Source: JTS-AC122 sp050246015 (GTDB taxonomy: Bacteria; Planctomycetota; Phycisphaerae; Phycisphaerales; UBA1924). From it: a stretch of DNA of 64,000 nt. Of the stretch, positions 49,204-58,076 are shown in pieces. The position numbers and the translations under genes are program-made. The DNA is taken from NCBI GenBank assembly GCA_050246015.1, contig JBFWWU010000009.1, positions 62,001 to 126,000 on the forward strand, read 5' to 3'. Positions within the stretch are counted from its first letter, which is position 1, and every line of letters begins with the position of its first letter. Below the pieces are notes generated by a model. It did no database searches. It was not told the origin of the DNA and worked only from the letters and a program-made list of their open reading frames with translations.

Positions 49204-52014
49204 ATGAGAGCACGTACGAGGTGGATGGCGATGGGGGCGGGGCTGATCGTGGCGCTGGCGGGCGCCGCGGCGAGCGCGACGGACGCGCGCAACGACCGGG
49301 CCGCGGACAGCGCCGCCAGCGCGCTGTTCCTTCAGGAAAACCCGCAGGCCGGGCTGTACCGCGAAACGTCGGGTCGGATATCGAGCGTGTACGGGGCGGC
49401 GTTCGCGTCGGGCCCGACCTCGGTGGACGCGGCGCAGTGGTTCGTGACCCGGCACTCGGAACTCTTCGGCGTGCCGGCGGGCGATCTCCGGCAGGTCAAC
49501 CTTCTGACCGACCAGCAGCCCACGCTCCAACTCATGTTCGACCCGGCGACCGGGACGTACAAGCACACGCTCGTGTACTTCTCGCAGTACAAGGACGGCG
49601 TGCCGGTGTACCGCGCGGACCTGCGGGTGCTGGTGCGCAACGAGCCGGGCAACCCGGTGGTGCTGGCCAAGTCGGCGCTGAAGCACCTGGGCGACTTTGC
49701 CGTTCCGGCAGACTACCAGGCCAAACTCATCACGCAGGCGCAGGTGCACGACGCGGTGCGCGGTCGAGCGCCGGGGATGGCGAACTTCTCGAACCCGGAA
49801 CTGTTCGTGTGGGCCGGGGTTGACGAGATGCAGGTGGCGCCGGCGCTGGCGCTCATCCTGACGGCGGACAATGGGCAGGACGGGACGGCGACGATGGACC
49901 GCCGGCTGTTCGTCGTCGATGCCCTGAGCGCCAAGGTGCTGTACACCGAGAGCCTCATCCATAACGTGGACGTGGTGGGTTCGGTTCGCGGGATGGCGAC
50001 GACCGGGGTTGGAGCGGACATCTGCGGGGCCGAGGTGTCCACGGCGTTGCCGTACGCCCAGGTCAGCATCGGCGCCACGCAGGCGTATGCGGATGCCGCC
50101 GGCAACTTCACGATCCCCAACGGCGGGAGCGGGCCGGTGACCGTGAACTCCGACATGATCGGGCGGTACTTCCACGTGTTCAACACCGGCGGCGCGACCG
50201 AACTGCTGTCGCAGTCCGTGACCCCGCCGGGGCCGGCGAACTTCGTGCACAACGCGGCGAACACCGACGAGCGCGTCCGTGCCCAGGTCAACGCGTACAT
50301 CCACGCGAACGTGGTGCGTGATTTCACGCTGCAGTTCAACCCGTCGTACCCGGTGATCTCTACGCAGACCGACTTCACGGTGAACGTAAACCTCGGCTCG
50401 ACGTGCAACGCGTTCTACGACGGCCCGTCGATCAACTTCTACCTCGCTGGGGGCGGGTGCGCCAACACCGCGTTCAGTGTCGTCGTGCATCACGAGTACG
50501 GGCACCACCTCGTAGCGTCCGCCGGCAGCGGACAGGGCGCGTACGGCGAAGGGTTCGGCGACGTGATGGGCGTGCTCATCACCGACACGTCGCAGCTCGC
50601 CATCGGGTTCCAGAACAACTGCTCGAACGGCATCCGCGACGCGAACAACTCGTGCCAATACCAGACAACGGGCTGTTCGTCGTGCGGCTCGGAAGTGCAC
50701 GCGTGCGGGCAACTCATCTCGGGGTGCGTCTGGAGCACCCGCAACTACCTGTTCGCGTCGGATCCGATCAACTACCGCAACATCCTGGCGGATATCGCGG
50801 TGAACTCGATGCCGCTGCACTCCGGCTCCAGCATTACCCCGTCGATCACGATCGATTTCCTGACGCTGGACGACAACGACGCGAACATCGGCAACGGCAC
50901 GCCGCACTACACGCAGATCAATCAGGGCTTCACGGACCACAACATGCCGGGCCCGGCGCTGTCGCTCATCGACTTTGAGTATCCCAGCGGGCGGCCCGCG
51001 CTGCTGAGCCCGGCGGGCGGGGTCGCGTTCCACGTCAACGTTGTGCCGGTCTCCGGCGCGCCCGTCGCGGGCACCGGGATGCTGCACTACAGCACCGGCG
51101 CCGGGTTTACGGCGGTGCCGCTGGTGCAGACGTCGGCGAACTCCTACGACGCGGTGTTCCCGGCGATCCCGTGCGGAACCGCGGTGTCGTACTACGTCTC
51201 GGCACAGGCTGTCGGGGGTTCGACCGCGACGAGCCCGCCGAATGCTCCGACCCAGTCCTTCTCGAGCACCAGCGCGACGAGTTCGTCCGTAGCATTCTCC
51301 GACGATGTCGAGACCAACCAGGGCTGGCAACTCGGTGTCGCGGGCGATTCGGCCAGCACCGGCATCTGGGTGCGCGGGGACCCGATCGGGACCGGCGCTC
51401 AGCCCGAGGATGACCACACCCCGGCGCCGGGCGTCAACTGCTTCTTCACCGGCCAGGGCACGTCCGGGGGCGGCGTGGGCCAGAACGACATCGACGGCGG
51501 CACGACGACGCTGGTGTCGCCGACCTTCGACCTTTCCGGCGCCACGGGTTCTCGTGTGGCGTATTGGCGCTGGTACTCGAACGTCGGGGGCGCCGCGCCC
51601 AACGCGGACACGTTCGTGATCGATATCTCCAACAACAACGGCGCTTCATGGACGAATGTCGAGGTCGTGGGCCCTGCCGGCCCGGAGACGGAAGGCGGCT
51701 GGTACTTCCATGAGTTCGTGGTCGATTCGTTCGTGGCGCCGACGGCGCAGATGCGGCTCCGGTTCGTGGCGAGCGACCTGGGTTCGGGCTCGGTGGTGGA
51801 GGCGGCGGTGGATGACTTCGTTGTGACGACGTTCGGATGCACGCCGCCGCCGGCGTGCCCCGCCGACTACAACAACGACGGGTCGGTCACGAGCCAGGAC
51901 TTCTTCGACTTCCTGAGCGCCTTCTTCTCGGGGAGCGCCGACTTCAACCATGACGGGACGACCAACTCGCAGGACTTCTTCGACTTCATCGGCGCGTTCT
52001 TCACGCCGTGCTGA
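49204..52014 (+). CDS. Secreted M4/M36-type metalloprotease with dockerin-like tail
   Basis: 936 residues; AAGAGGAGC lies before the ATG at 49204. A signal peptide ends near ASATD (residue 26); residues about 30-260 are an FTP/PepSY-like propeptide (YRETSGRI, VYRADLRVLV and a LFVVDALSAKVLY end). The zinc site is HHEYGHHLV (HExxH, about 428) with a downstream EGFGD Glu ligand (about 447), the gluzincin arrangement of thermolysin and fungalysin. The C-terminal part has an Ig-like domain, the shared 176-residue module (51301-51828) and the dockerin-like pair TSQDFFDF and NSQDFFDF ending TPC. It probably forms an operon with the M14 gene. Confidence 0.9.
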   Translation: MRARTRWMAMGAGLIVALAGAAASATDARNDRAADSAASALFLQENPQAGLYRETSGRISSVYGAAFASGPTSVDAAQWFVTRHSELFGVPAGDLRQVNLLTDQQPTLQLMFDPATGTYKHTLVYFSQYKDGVPVYRADLRVLVRNEPGNPVVLAKSALKHLGDFAVPADYQAKLITQAQVHDAVRGRAPGMANFSNPELFVWAGVDEMQVAPALALILTADNGQDGTATMDRRLFVVDALSAKVLYTESLIHNVDVVGSVRGMATTGVGADICGAEVSTALPYAQVSIGATQAYADAAGNFTIPNGGSGPVTVNSDMIGRYFHVFNTGGATELLSQSVTPPGPANFVHNAANTDERVRAQVNAYIHANVVRDFTLQFNPSYPVISTQTDFTVNVNLGSTCNAFYDGPSINFYLAGGGCANTAFSVVVHHEYGHHLVASAGSGQGAYGEGFGDVMGVLITDTSQLAIGFQNNCSNGIRDANNSCQYQTTGCSSCGSEVHACGQLISGCVWSTRNYLFASDPINYRNILADIAVNSMPLHSGSSITPSITIDFLTLDDNDANIGNGTPHYTQINQGFTDHNMPGPALSLIDFEYPSGRPALLSPAGGVAFHVNVVPVSGAPVAGTGMLHYSTGAGFTAVPLVQTSANSYDAVFPAIPCGTAVSYYVSAQAVGGSTATSPPNAPTQSFSSTSATSSSVAFSDDVETNQGWQLGVAGDSASTGIWVRGDPIGTGAQPEDDHTPAPGVNCFFTGQGTSGGGVGQNDIDGGTTTLVSPTFDLSGATGSRVAYWRWYSNVGGAAPNADTFVIDISNNNGASWTNVEVVGPAGPETEGGWYFHEFVVDSFVAPTAQMRLRFVASDLGSGSVVEAAVDDFVVTTFGCTPPPACPADYNNDGSVTSQDFFDFLSAFFSGSADFNHDGTTNSQDFFDFIGAFFTPC
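51301..51828 (+). repeat. 176-residue module, copy 2
   Basis: Same 528-base length as copy 1 at 48403-48930, beginning DDVETNQGW and ending VDDFVVT. It shares blocks such as QPEDDHTP, NCFFTGQGT, YWRWYSN and GSVVEAAVDDF. Confidence 0.85.
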
Positions 52015-52053
52015 TTGGTTGATCGCGGTGTGAATATCCGACGTCTTCTTCGC

Positions 52054-52095
52054 GGCCCGCCGGTCTTTGTCAGGATCGGCGGGCCTTTGTTTTTT
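52054..52095 (+). terminator. Terminator of the M14-M4/M36 peptidase genes
   Basis: GGCCCGCCG and CGGCGGGCC pair around a 14-base loop, followed by TTTGTTTTTT, about 40 bases past the stop. Confidence 0.85.
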
Positions 52096-52124
52096 GGGCG
52101 TGGGACGGGTGTACGCGCGGATGT

Positions 52125-52152
52125 TTGACAGGCGCGCCGGATCCTGTACACT
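52125..52152 (+). promoter_or_regulatory. Promoter of the prepilin-like gene at 52175
   Basis: A perfect -35 TTGACA (52125-52130) and a -10 TACACT (52147-52152) with spacing 16, giving a very short leader of about 16 bases. Confidence 0.7.
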
Positions 52153-52174
52153 GATCGGCGGAGGCGTGCACCTC

Positions 52175-52990
52175 ATGCGCCGCGGACACCGACCCTCAGG
52201 CTTTACACTCATCGAGTTGCTCGTCGTGATCGCGGTGATCGCGATCCTGGTGGCGTTGATCCTGCCGGCGGTGGGGAAGGCGCGCGAGACCGGCCGCACG
52301 GTGATCTGCACGTCCAACGTGAAGCAGGTGATGCTGGCGTTCACGAGTTACGCGACGGACTACAAGCAGATGCCGGGCACGTACTGGCAGGGGCCGATCA
52401 ACCTCGACTGGTCTGGGCGGAACAACCAGTCGTACACGTCGAACCCGGCGGCGTATTCGCATCCGTTCCAGGCGTCGGTGCTGTACGACTACGTCTCCGG
52501 GGCCGAGCAGGTGCTGGCGTGTCCGACGGCCAAGCGGCAGGCCAACACCTACTACGACTACACCGCGATCATCCGCCTTGGGGGGGCGCGCCTCGGGCTG
52601 GAGTGGCGGATGACGTACCCAGTGAACCCGGCCAATCTGTCGCAGGGCGTGAAGCAGTTCCCGGGCGTGCCGCTCCTCATCGAGGAGAACCACCTGTTCT
52701 TCAACGCGCAGTACGACGACGGGTCGTTCGCGAATCTGGATCAGTTTTCAACGCGTCACGGCTCGCGCGAGTTCGGGTCCGAGGCCGGGGGCCGCGGCGG
52801 GGGGTGCAACGTCGGATACCTCGACGGCTCGGCGGGCCTGTTCAAGTCGCCCATCGGTCCCAACGACCGCCTTCAGGAGCCCGGAGACCTGACCGCGAAC
52901 CACCTCCGGTTGGTCAAGGCGCGCGGGACCAACTTCACGGTGGGCTCGTCGTCGGCCGCGGAGTATGGCTGGGTCAATCGGGCACGGTAG
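52175..52990 (+). CDS. Prepilin-like protein with H-x9-DG type C-terminus
   Basis: 271 residues; GGAGG lies 10-14 bases before the ATG at 52175. Type III signal: RPSG then FTLIELLVVIAVIAILVALI, so Gly (-1), Phe (+1) and Glu (+5) are conserved. The globular part carries a TRHG ... GCNVGYLDGSAG pair (about residues 193-222), the H-x-DG element of the DUF1559-like protein family that is highly amplified in planctomycetes. Probably exported via prepilin peptidase and of unknown role. No other pilus gene is near. Confidence 0.87.
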   Translation: MRRGHRPSGFTLIELLVVIAVIAILVALILPAVGKARETGRTVICTSNVKQVMLAFTSYATDYKQMPGTYWQGPINLDWSGRNNQSYTSNPAAYSHPFQASVLYDYVSGAEQVLACPTAKRQANTYYDYTAIIRLGGARLGLEWRMTYPVNPANLSQGVKQFPGVPLLIEENHLFFNAQYDDGSFANLDQFSTRHGSREFGSEAGGRGGGCNVGYLDGSAGLFKSPIGPNDRLQEPGDLTANHLRLVKARGTNFTVGSSSAAEYGWVNRAR

Positions 52991-53031
52991 ATGGTCGTTC
53001 CGACCGGGCCGAGCCAGGAGGGCTGGACGCG

Positions 53032-53505
53032 CTACTCGCCCTCGAAGCCGTAGGTCACCTGCATCGTCGCGGGGCGTTCCGCGGGCGGCGGTCGTCCGCA
53101 CCCGTCGCTCAGGCCGTCCGCGGCGAGCATGTCGGCCAGTGACGAGGCACGCAGAGCCGATTCGACGGTCGCCAGCGCGTTGTCCAGACTGCGGTGCAGG
53201 GCGCACAAGCGAGTGTGGTTCGGGTTGCCGATCGGGCAGCGGCTGATTCTCTGGATGGGGTCCACGGCGTTGACGACATCGAGGATGGAGATTCGCGAGG
53301 GTTCGCGGGCAAGGCGAAACCCGCCCCGCGGGCCGCGCGCCGACGAGATCAGGTCCGCGCGGACCAGGTCTCGCAGCACTTTGGACAGGTAGCCGCTGGG
53401 GACGCTTGTTGACGCGGCGATCGCCTCGCTGGTGAGTGGCGTGGCGGGGTTCGCCGTCAGGTGCATCATGGCGCGCAGGGCGTATTCGACAGTCTGGGAA
53501 AACAT
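53032..53505 (-). CDS. Rrf2-family transcriptional regulator, end of nos cluster
   Basis: 157 residues from the ATG at 53505. A winged-helix start typical of Rrf2 proteins: MFSQTVEYALRAMMHLTAN, then VPSGYLSKVLRDLVRADLI and SARGPRGGFRLAR. The C-terminal half has CPIGNPNHTRLCALH (Cys about residue 88 and 99), giving two of the usual three cluster cysteines, with another Cys later (DGCGR). Rrf2 proteins such as NsrR sense NO or iron-sulfur status. It is the last gene of the minus-strand nos run (34 bases after nosL), so a role in regulating N2O reductase is a reasonable inference. Confidence 0.8.
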   Translation of the reverse strand: MFSQTVEYALRAMMHLTANPATPLTSEAIAASTSVPSGYLSKVLRDLVRADLISSARGPRGGFRLAREPSRISILDVVNAVDPIQRISRCPIGNPNHTRLCALHRSLDNALATVESALRASSLADMLAADGLSDGCGRPPPAERPATMQVTYGFEGE

Positions 53506-53539
53506 GCAGGCCTCCGGGAACGACGGCATATCGGCGCGG

Positions 53540-54076
53540 TCAGGGTTCCCCGCCGGGTGTGGCCTCCTGGGTGTCAGCGGCCGCGGCGCCGGCGCGGCCG
53601 CGCGTCATGGCGAGGCGTCGCGCCGGCGCCGCATTCCAGTCCACGATGTCTCCGCCGAACGTTTGCCGCAGGCTTTCGGCGTCCTGGCGCGACGCGACCG
53701 CCACGATGCCAAACCCCATCGGGGTCTTGAGCCTGGCGGGATCGGCGAACAGGATGAACGACGAACCGGCGTCGATCCACCGGCGGTCGCCGTGGTCGTG
53801 CACAAAGGCCCCGACGACGCGAGTGGACTCCGGCGGGTCGTGCAGGTAATCGAGCATGCAGCCGATGTCATCGAAGATGGCGTACTCGCGCGAGCCGGAT
53901 ACATCGATCAGGAGAGCCGACGAGCAGCGGTCCTCGCTCACGAGCATGCCGCAGTCGGCGCACTCGTCGCGTCCGAGGCGGATCTCTGGCGGACCGGCAA
54001 TGGGGGCGCGTGAACATCCAACCAGGAAGATCGCCAGGGCCGGCACGGCCAGGGCGGCGGCGGGGTGCGTTCTCAT
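53540..54076 (-). CDS. nosL: NosL, copper-delivery lipoprotein for N2O reductase
   Basis: 178 residues, the expected NosL length. ATG at 54076 overlaps the nosY stop (ATGA). Signal with lipobox LVGC (Cys about 21) makes it a lipoprotein. The copper motif DECADCGMLVSEDR (C-x2-C-G-M, about 38) and a GCMLDYL segment (about 72) match NosL, which delivers Cu to NosZ. The C-terminal 30 residues are Ala-rich. It follows nosDFY directly. Confidence 0.9.
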   Translation of the reverse strand: MRTHPAAALAVPALAIFLVGCSRAPIAGPPEIRLGRDECADCGMLVSEDRCSSALLIDVSGSREYAIFDDIGCMLDYLHDPPESTRVVGAFVHDHGDRRWIDAGSSFILFADPARLKTPMGFGIVAVASRQDAESLRQTFGGDIVDWNAAPARRLAMTRGRAGAAAADTQEATPGGEP

Positions 54077-54984
54077 AGCGGCGACCTCCGGGCAAACACC
54101 ATCGAGGCGAGCGCCAGCGGGCCGACGATCCACGCACCCAGGCAGGCGGCGAACAGGGCGTGCAGGCGCGACCCGTACTCGTCCATCGCGTACAGACCGG
54201 CGGGCCCGAGGACATCGAGGGAAGCGTCGGCGGCGTGGAGCGCCCACATCTTGAAGACCTGTAGTGGGTTGAGCAGGCTCAGCGCAAAGAGATCCCCAAT
54301 GGGGAGCCTGAGCGCCACGGCTCCGGCCATCAGCCCAAGGTCCGTGACGAACACCAGGGTGAGCCAGATGAAGATCGCCGTTCCGATCGCGACGGATGCT
54401 TTGCGCGCCAGCACGGAGACGAGCATGCCCAGGCTGAGCATCCCGAGGGAGAGGAGAAAGGAAAGCCCGGCGAGCCAAAGGATCGAGGCGGGGCTGGTGG
54501 CGACGCCCTTGAGCGCCAGCACCGCCGCGCAGGCGCCCAGTCCAAGGCTCAGGCAGGCCAGCAGCGCCAGGGCCAGACCCAGGAACTTGCCCAGGACGAG
54601 TTCGAAGCGGCGGACGGGCTGCGCGAGCATGTATGAGAGCATGCCGCGCTCGCGGTCGGAGGCGATGGACCCGGCGCCGGCGGAGAGCGCCATGAGCGGG
54701 ACGACGAGGAGGACGAGGTTGGTCAGTCCCGCGGAGGTGCGAGCGAAGCCCGACAGGCCCGCGCCGCCGGCGCTGACCGCCGAGACGTACGAGATTCCCA
54801 GCCCAAGGGCCGCGAACGCGATGGTGTAGAGGATGAACCAGCGGCTGGTGACCGCGTCGCGCAGTTCACGCCAGGCGATCGTCAGCACACTCGCGGCCAT
54901 CCCCGGCGGGCTGGCCGATCGGCAAGGCGCGGGAGAGAAACCCGAGGACGTCGGCACGGCGCTGGGGCTCATGGTGATGTTCAT
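54073..54984 (-). CDS. nosY: NosY, ABC permease of the nos maturation system
   Basis: 303 residues with six or seven membrane segments (the first at about 48-70, then about 90-115, 135-160, 165-190 and later ones), typical of the NosY/ABC-2 type permease. The N-terminal 30 residues are Pro/Ser-rich and hydrophilic. ATG overlaps nosF (ATGA), and nosL overlaps its stop. With NosD and NosF it forms the transporter thought to aid NosZ copper-sulfide maturation. Confidence 0.88.
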   Translation of the reverse strand: MNITMSPSAVPTSSGFSPAPCRSASPPGMAASVLTIAWRELRDAVTSRWFILYTIAFAALGLGISYVSAVSAGGAGLSGFARTSAGLTNLVLLVVPLMALSAGAGSIASDRERGMLSYMLAQPVRRFELVLGKFLGLALALLACLSLGLGACAAVLALKGVATSPASILWLAGLSFLLSLGMLSLGMLVSVLARKASVAIGTAIFIWLTLVFVTDLGLMAGAVALRLPIGDLFALSLLNPLQVFKMWALHAADASLDVLGPAGLYAMDEYGSRLHALFAACLGAWIVGPLALASMVFARRSPL

Positions 54985-55883
54985 GCGTGCACCTCCGGGC
55001 GGAGCGGGGAATCGGCCTGCGGCCGGGTGGTGAGGATGACGTCAAAGTCGTCCACGGTGATCCTGGCATCGGAGAGCAGCCGCAGCGGGACGGCCTTGTG
55101 GTCGCTGGGCACGGGGACGAGCAGGCCGACGCCGTTGAGTTGCGGCGCGAACCCGCTGTCGCGAAGCACCGAGATGGCCCGCTCGCGGACTCCGGCGCTC
55201 ATCGCGATGTGCAGGATGGAGCCGGCGCCGAACTGGGCGATGAAGCGCGACGCCGGGTGCTCGCCGACGATTCGTCCCTTGTCCAGGACGACCACGCGCT
55301 GGGCAAGGGTCGTGACTTCTTCCACGCGGTGCGAGGCAAACAGCATGGTGCGGCCGGCCCCGGAGAGGCCCGAGAGCATGGAGACGAACTCCTCTCGCCC
55401 GCAGGCGTCGAGGCTGGCCGTCACCTCGTCGAGCAGGAGCACGGGCGGATCGCCCAGCATCGCGATGGCTAGCGCGAGGCGCTGCTTCATTCCGCCGGAG
55501 AGTTCACGGATTCGCTTGGTGTGTTGGCCGCCGAGCCCGACCCGGGCGAGTCGGTCGTCGATCGACGTCACGCGAAGTCCCTTGAGCCGGGCGAAGAAGT
55601 TCATCGCGGCATCAACGCGGAAGTCGTCGTAGAACCCGAGTTCCTGGGGCACGTAGCCGATGAGCATGCGCGCCCTTTTGCCCTGACGCCCCGCGTCGTG
55701 TCCGCCCACGGTGATGTGCCCGTGAAACCGGAGCAGCCCGAGGACGCAGCGGATGAGGGTGGTTTTCCCGGCTCCGTTGACGCCCCAGAGGGCGACGCTG
55801 TCGCCGGCGGCGATGTTGAGCGATACATCGTCAACCGCGCGAGCGCGGCCGAAGGTCCGGGTGACCGAGTCAATGCGGATCAT
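54981..55883 (-). CDS. nosF: NosF, ABC ATPase of the nos maturation system
   Basis: 300 residues. Walker A GVNGAGKTT (residues 34-42), signature LSGGMKQRLA (about 130), Walker B VLLLDEVTASLD (about 151) and an H-loop in LFASHRVEEV (about 184). The C-terminal 80 residues are a small domain, as in NosF. Start and stop overlap nosD and nosY by 4 bases each, so these genes are translationally coupled. Confidence 0.92.
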   Translation of the reverse strand: MIRIDSVTRTFGRARAVDDVSLNIAAGDSVALWGVNGAGKTTLIRCVLGLLRFHGHITVGGHDAGRQGKRARMLIGYVPQELGFYDDFRVDAAMNFFARLKGLRVTSIDDRLARVGLGGQHTKRIRELSGGMKQRLALAIAMLGDPPVLLLDEVTASLDACGREEFVSMLSGLSGAGRTMLFASHRVEEVTTLAQRVVVLDKGRIVGEHPASRFIAQFGAGSILHIAMSAGVRERAISVLRDSGFAPQLNGVGLLVPVPSDHKAVPLRLLSDARITVDDFDVILTTRPQADSPLRPEVHA

Positions 55884-57283
55884 GCGTCACCTCCATGGCG
55901 GACGGGCGGCGCGCCGCGGATCGCGCCACGACCGAGCGTGACGATCCCGGCGCCGAGTGCAAGCAGCCCGGCGGCGACCGCGCCCAGCCGCGCGGCGGAG
56001 CCGCGGGGCGCGGCGCCGGATGCCTCCACGGCGACGGGGCGCATCAGGGGCACCTCGTCGGTGAACTTGGGCTCGGGCCGGACCGCGGGCAGGGCGCGCC
56101 CGACAAACTCGATCGCCTGCTGCGCCGGGCTGAACAGGAACAGGCGGGTGCGCGGCTCCTTGTCCATGATGTTGTCAAAGAGCGTCTGCGATTCATGCAC
56201 GAAGTCGCCGATGCCGTCGGCGTCCTGGTCGTACCCCGTGTAGTCGCTCCAGAAGTTGCCGCGTTCGCCCTTCCAGAACTGGTTGGCGCTCAGGTCGCCG
56301 CGCCCGGCGACGCTGACCTGGTCGATGTTGTCGATGAAGTTGTTGTCGTAGATCTCGTTGTTCCGCGCGGAGGGAAGGAAGATGAACCCGGCGTCGTTGT
56401 AGGCGATGGTGTTCCGGGTGAACACGCCGGGCATGGCGCGGGTGAATGGTGAGCCGTCGATGTAGATACCCGCGCGGTTGCCGGTGATCAGGTTGTCGCG
56501 GACGCAGAACTGGTCGGCCTCCTTGAGCCCGATCCCGTAGCCGCTGGGGCCTCGGTTGCGGATGAATCGATTGCCGACGATCTGGATGCCCTTGCTGTAC
56601 ATGAGGTAGAGGCCGACGGAGTTGCCGGTGAGGTCGTTGCCCTCGATGCGCACGTCGTCGCTGTACATGAGGTGGAGCCCGTACCGGCAGTCGCGGGCGG
56701 TGTTGCGCCGGACGGTGACGCCGGTGGAGTACCAGAGGATCGCGTCTCGTCCGTCGTGGAAGACGTTGTCCTCGATGATGGCCCGGTCGGAGCGCCAGAG
56801 CCGGAGTCCGTCGCCGCGGCGGGCGATGTCGAGGTTCTTCCCGCCGATGCGGTTGGCACGCACGGCGCTGTCCGGGGCTTCGCGCAGGTCGATGCCGAAG
56901 AGAACGTCGATGAGGATGTTGTCCTCGATGGTGGCGCGGGGAGCCAGGACTCGAACGGCGGCGTTCTCGTTGTCCAGGTCGATGCCGGTGTTGCGGACGG
57001 TGAAGCCGCGGAAGGTCACCCCGGGAGCGGTGATCTCGATGATGTCGCCGCCGTTGTCGCCGTCGATGATCGGGCGGCCGATACCGATGAGCGTGACGGG
57101 CTTGTCGAGGCGGAGCCGCTCGTGATAGACGCCCGGGCCGATCTCGATGGTCGCGCCGGGCTGAGCGGCGGCAAGCCGGCGCGAGATCTCGCCCGCGTGA
57201 TCCGCGGGGCGCGCCGCCCGGGTCGATGCCGCCAGCGCGGCGGCCGGGATGAGGGCGAGCAGGATGTGAAGGCGACGGTTCAC
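55880..57283 (-). CDS. nosD: NosD, periplasmic beta-helix copper-sulfide site maturation protein
   Basis: 467 residues from GTG at 57283, which opens a signal peptide (MNRRLHILLALIPAAALAA as read); the longer open frame is not coding-like. A parallel beta-helix of about ten coils follows, with repeats such as GFTVRNTGIDL, NRIGGKNLDI, DNVFHDGRDAILWYS, NDLTGNSVGLYLMYS and GIYIDG (CASH/NosD type). A C-terminal Ala/Gly-rich hydrophobic segment (about 440-460) could anchor it. Supplies sulfide for NosZ CuZ. Ends overlapping nosF. Confidence 0.9.
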   Translation of the reverse strand: MNRRLHILLALIPAAALAASTRAARPADHAGEISRRLAAAQPGATIEIGPGVYHERLRLDKPVTLIGIGRPIIDGDNGGDIIEITAPGVTFRGFTVRNTGIDLDNENAAVRVLAPRATIEDNILIDVLFGIDLREAPDSAVRANRIGGKNLDIARRGDGLRLWRSDRAIIEDNVFHDGRDAILWYSTGVTVRRNTARDCRYGLHLMYSDDVRIEGNDLTGNSVGLYLMYSKGIQIVGNRFIRNRGPSGYGIGLKEADQFCVRDNLITGNRAGIYIDGSPFTRAMPGVFTRNTIAYNDAGFIFLPSARNNEIYDNNFIDNIDQVSVAGRGDLSANQFWKGERGNFWSDYTGYDQDADGIGDFVHESQTLFDNIMDKEPRTRLFLFSPAQQAIEFVGRALPAVRPEPKFTDEVPLMRPVAVEASGAAPRGSAARLGAVAAGLLALGAGIVTLGRGAIRGAPPVRHGGDA

Positions 57284-57309
57284 GGGCAGTCTCGGGGTAC
57301 GGTGTGCGG

Positions 57310-57987
57310 TTACGCGGTCGCGGGCACGGCTTTGGCGGCACGGGCCTGATCGTTCAGGGGCTTGTACGCCCGGCGGTGAAAGGCGAACCCGATCACGGTA
57401 AAGGCGGCGCACCCGACGGCGAGCCAGTACCCCGTACCGAGTTCCGCGTAGGTCTTGAACTGACCGATGCCCCCTTCGCCGATGACGGTCGGGACGAACG
57501 GTTTGACCGACGACGACAGCGGGGCCTCGGGGTTCAGTCCGAGCCCGAAGGTCCTCATCCAGTAATACAGATCGAGCAGGAAGACGATCGGGAAGCCGAT
57601 CGCCGGGAGCGCCAGCAGCACGGCCCACTTGCTGTGGATGAACGCGGCGCCCTCGACGAGCAGGAACATCGCGATGATGGCCCAGATCGAGGCGGCCCGC
57701 TCGAACGCACCGGCCTCGCCCAGGGGCCGCATCCCGATGTAGTGGTTCAGCCCGTCAATTTCCTTTACGTCGCCCCCGAGGTGGTTGACATGCGCCGTGA
57801 GGAACAGGCCCTTGGGATACTGCGGCGCGTCGAGTTCCATGTGCCAGTACGGCAGGAAGATCGACACGAGCAGGAGCACGCGGGCGATCATGAACAGGAA
57901 CGTGGGGGTGAGGTACCGGAACTTCCGCGCCCGCAGTTCGTCGGCCGGGACGCGCGGGCCGATGATGTATTCCAGGAATCGTGCCAT
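57310..57987 (-). CDS. NosB-like integral membrane protein of nos cluster
   Basis: 225 residues with four membrane segments (about 30-50, 105-125, 130-155 and 190-210), plus the block YPKGLFLTAHVNHLGGD..EIDGLNHYIGM between the first two. Clade II (atypical) nos clusters contain such a membrane protein, NosB, right after nosZ; position and topology agree, although I recall no defined motif for certain. It lies 26 bases ahead of nosD and 89 bases after nosZ. Function unknown. Confidence 0.7.
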   Translation of the reverse strand: MARFLEYIIGPRVPADELRARKFRYLTPTFLFMIARVLLLVSIFLPYWHMELDAPQYPKGLFLTAHVNHLGGDVKEIDGLNHYIGMRPLGEAGAFERAASIWAIIAMFLLVEGAAFIHSKWAVLLALPAIGFPIVFLLDLYYWMRTFGLGLNPEAPLSSSVKPFVPTVIGEGGIGQFKTYAELGTGYWLAVGCAAFTVIGFAFHRRAYKPLNDQARAAKAVPATA

Positions 57988-58076
57988 GAGCGATGACCTC
58001 GCGAAAGAACGTGGGGAACGAGCCAGTTGCGAAGATCCGCTCGGCGCTCTCGCGCCGCGCGGACCGTGCGGAGGGA

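Noticed and set aside
48730..51417. Minus-strand open frame of 895 codons
   Set aside because: Shadow of both peptidase genes; spans an intergenic gap and a terminator-free region, with no domain recognisable.
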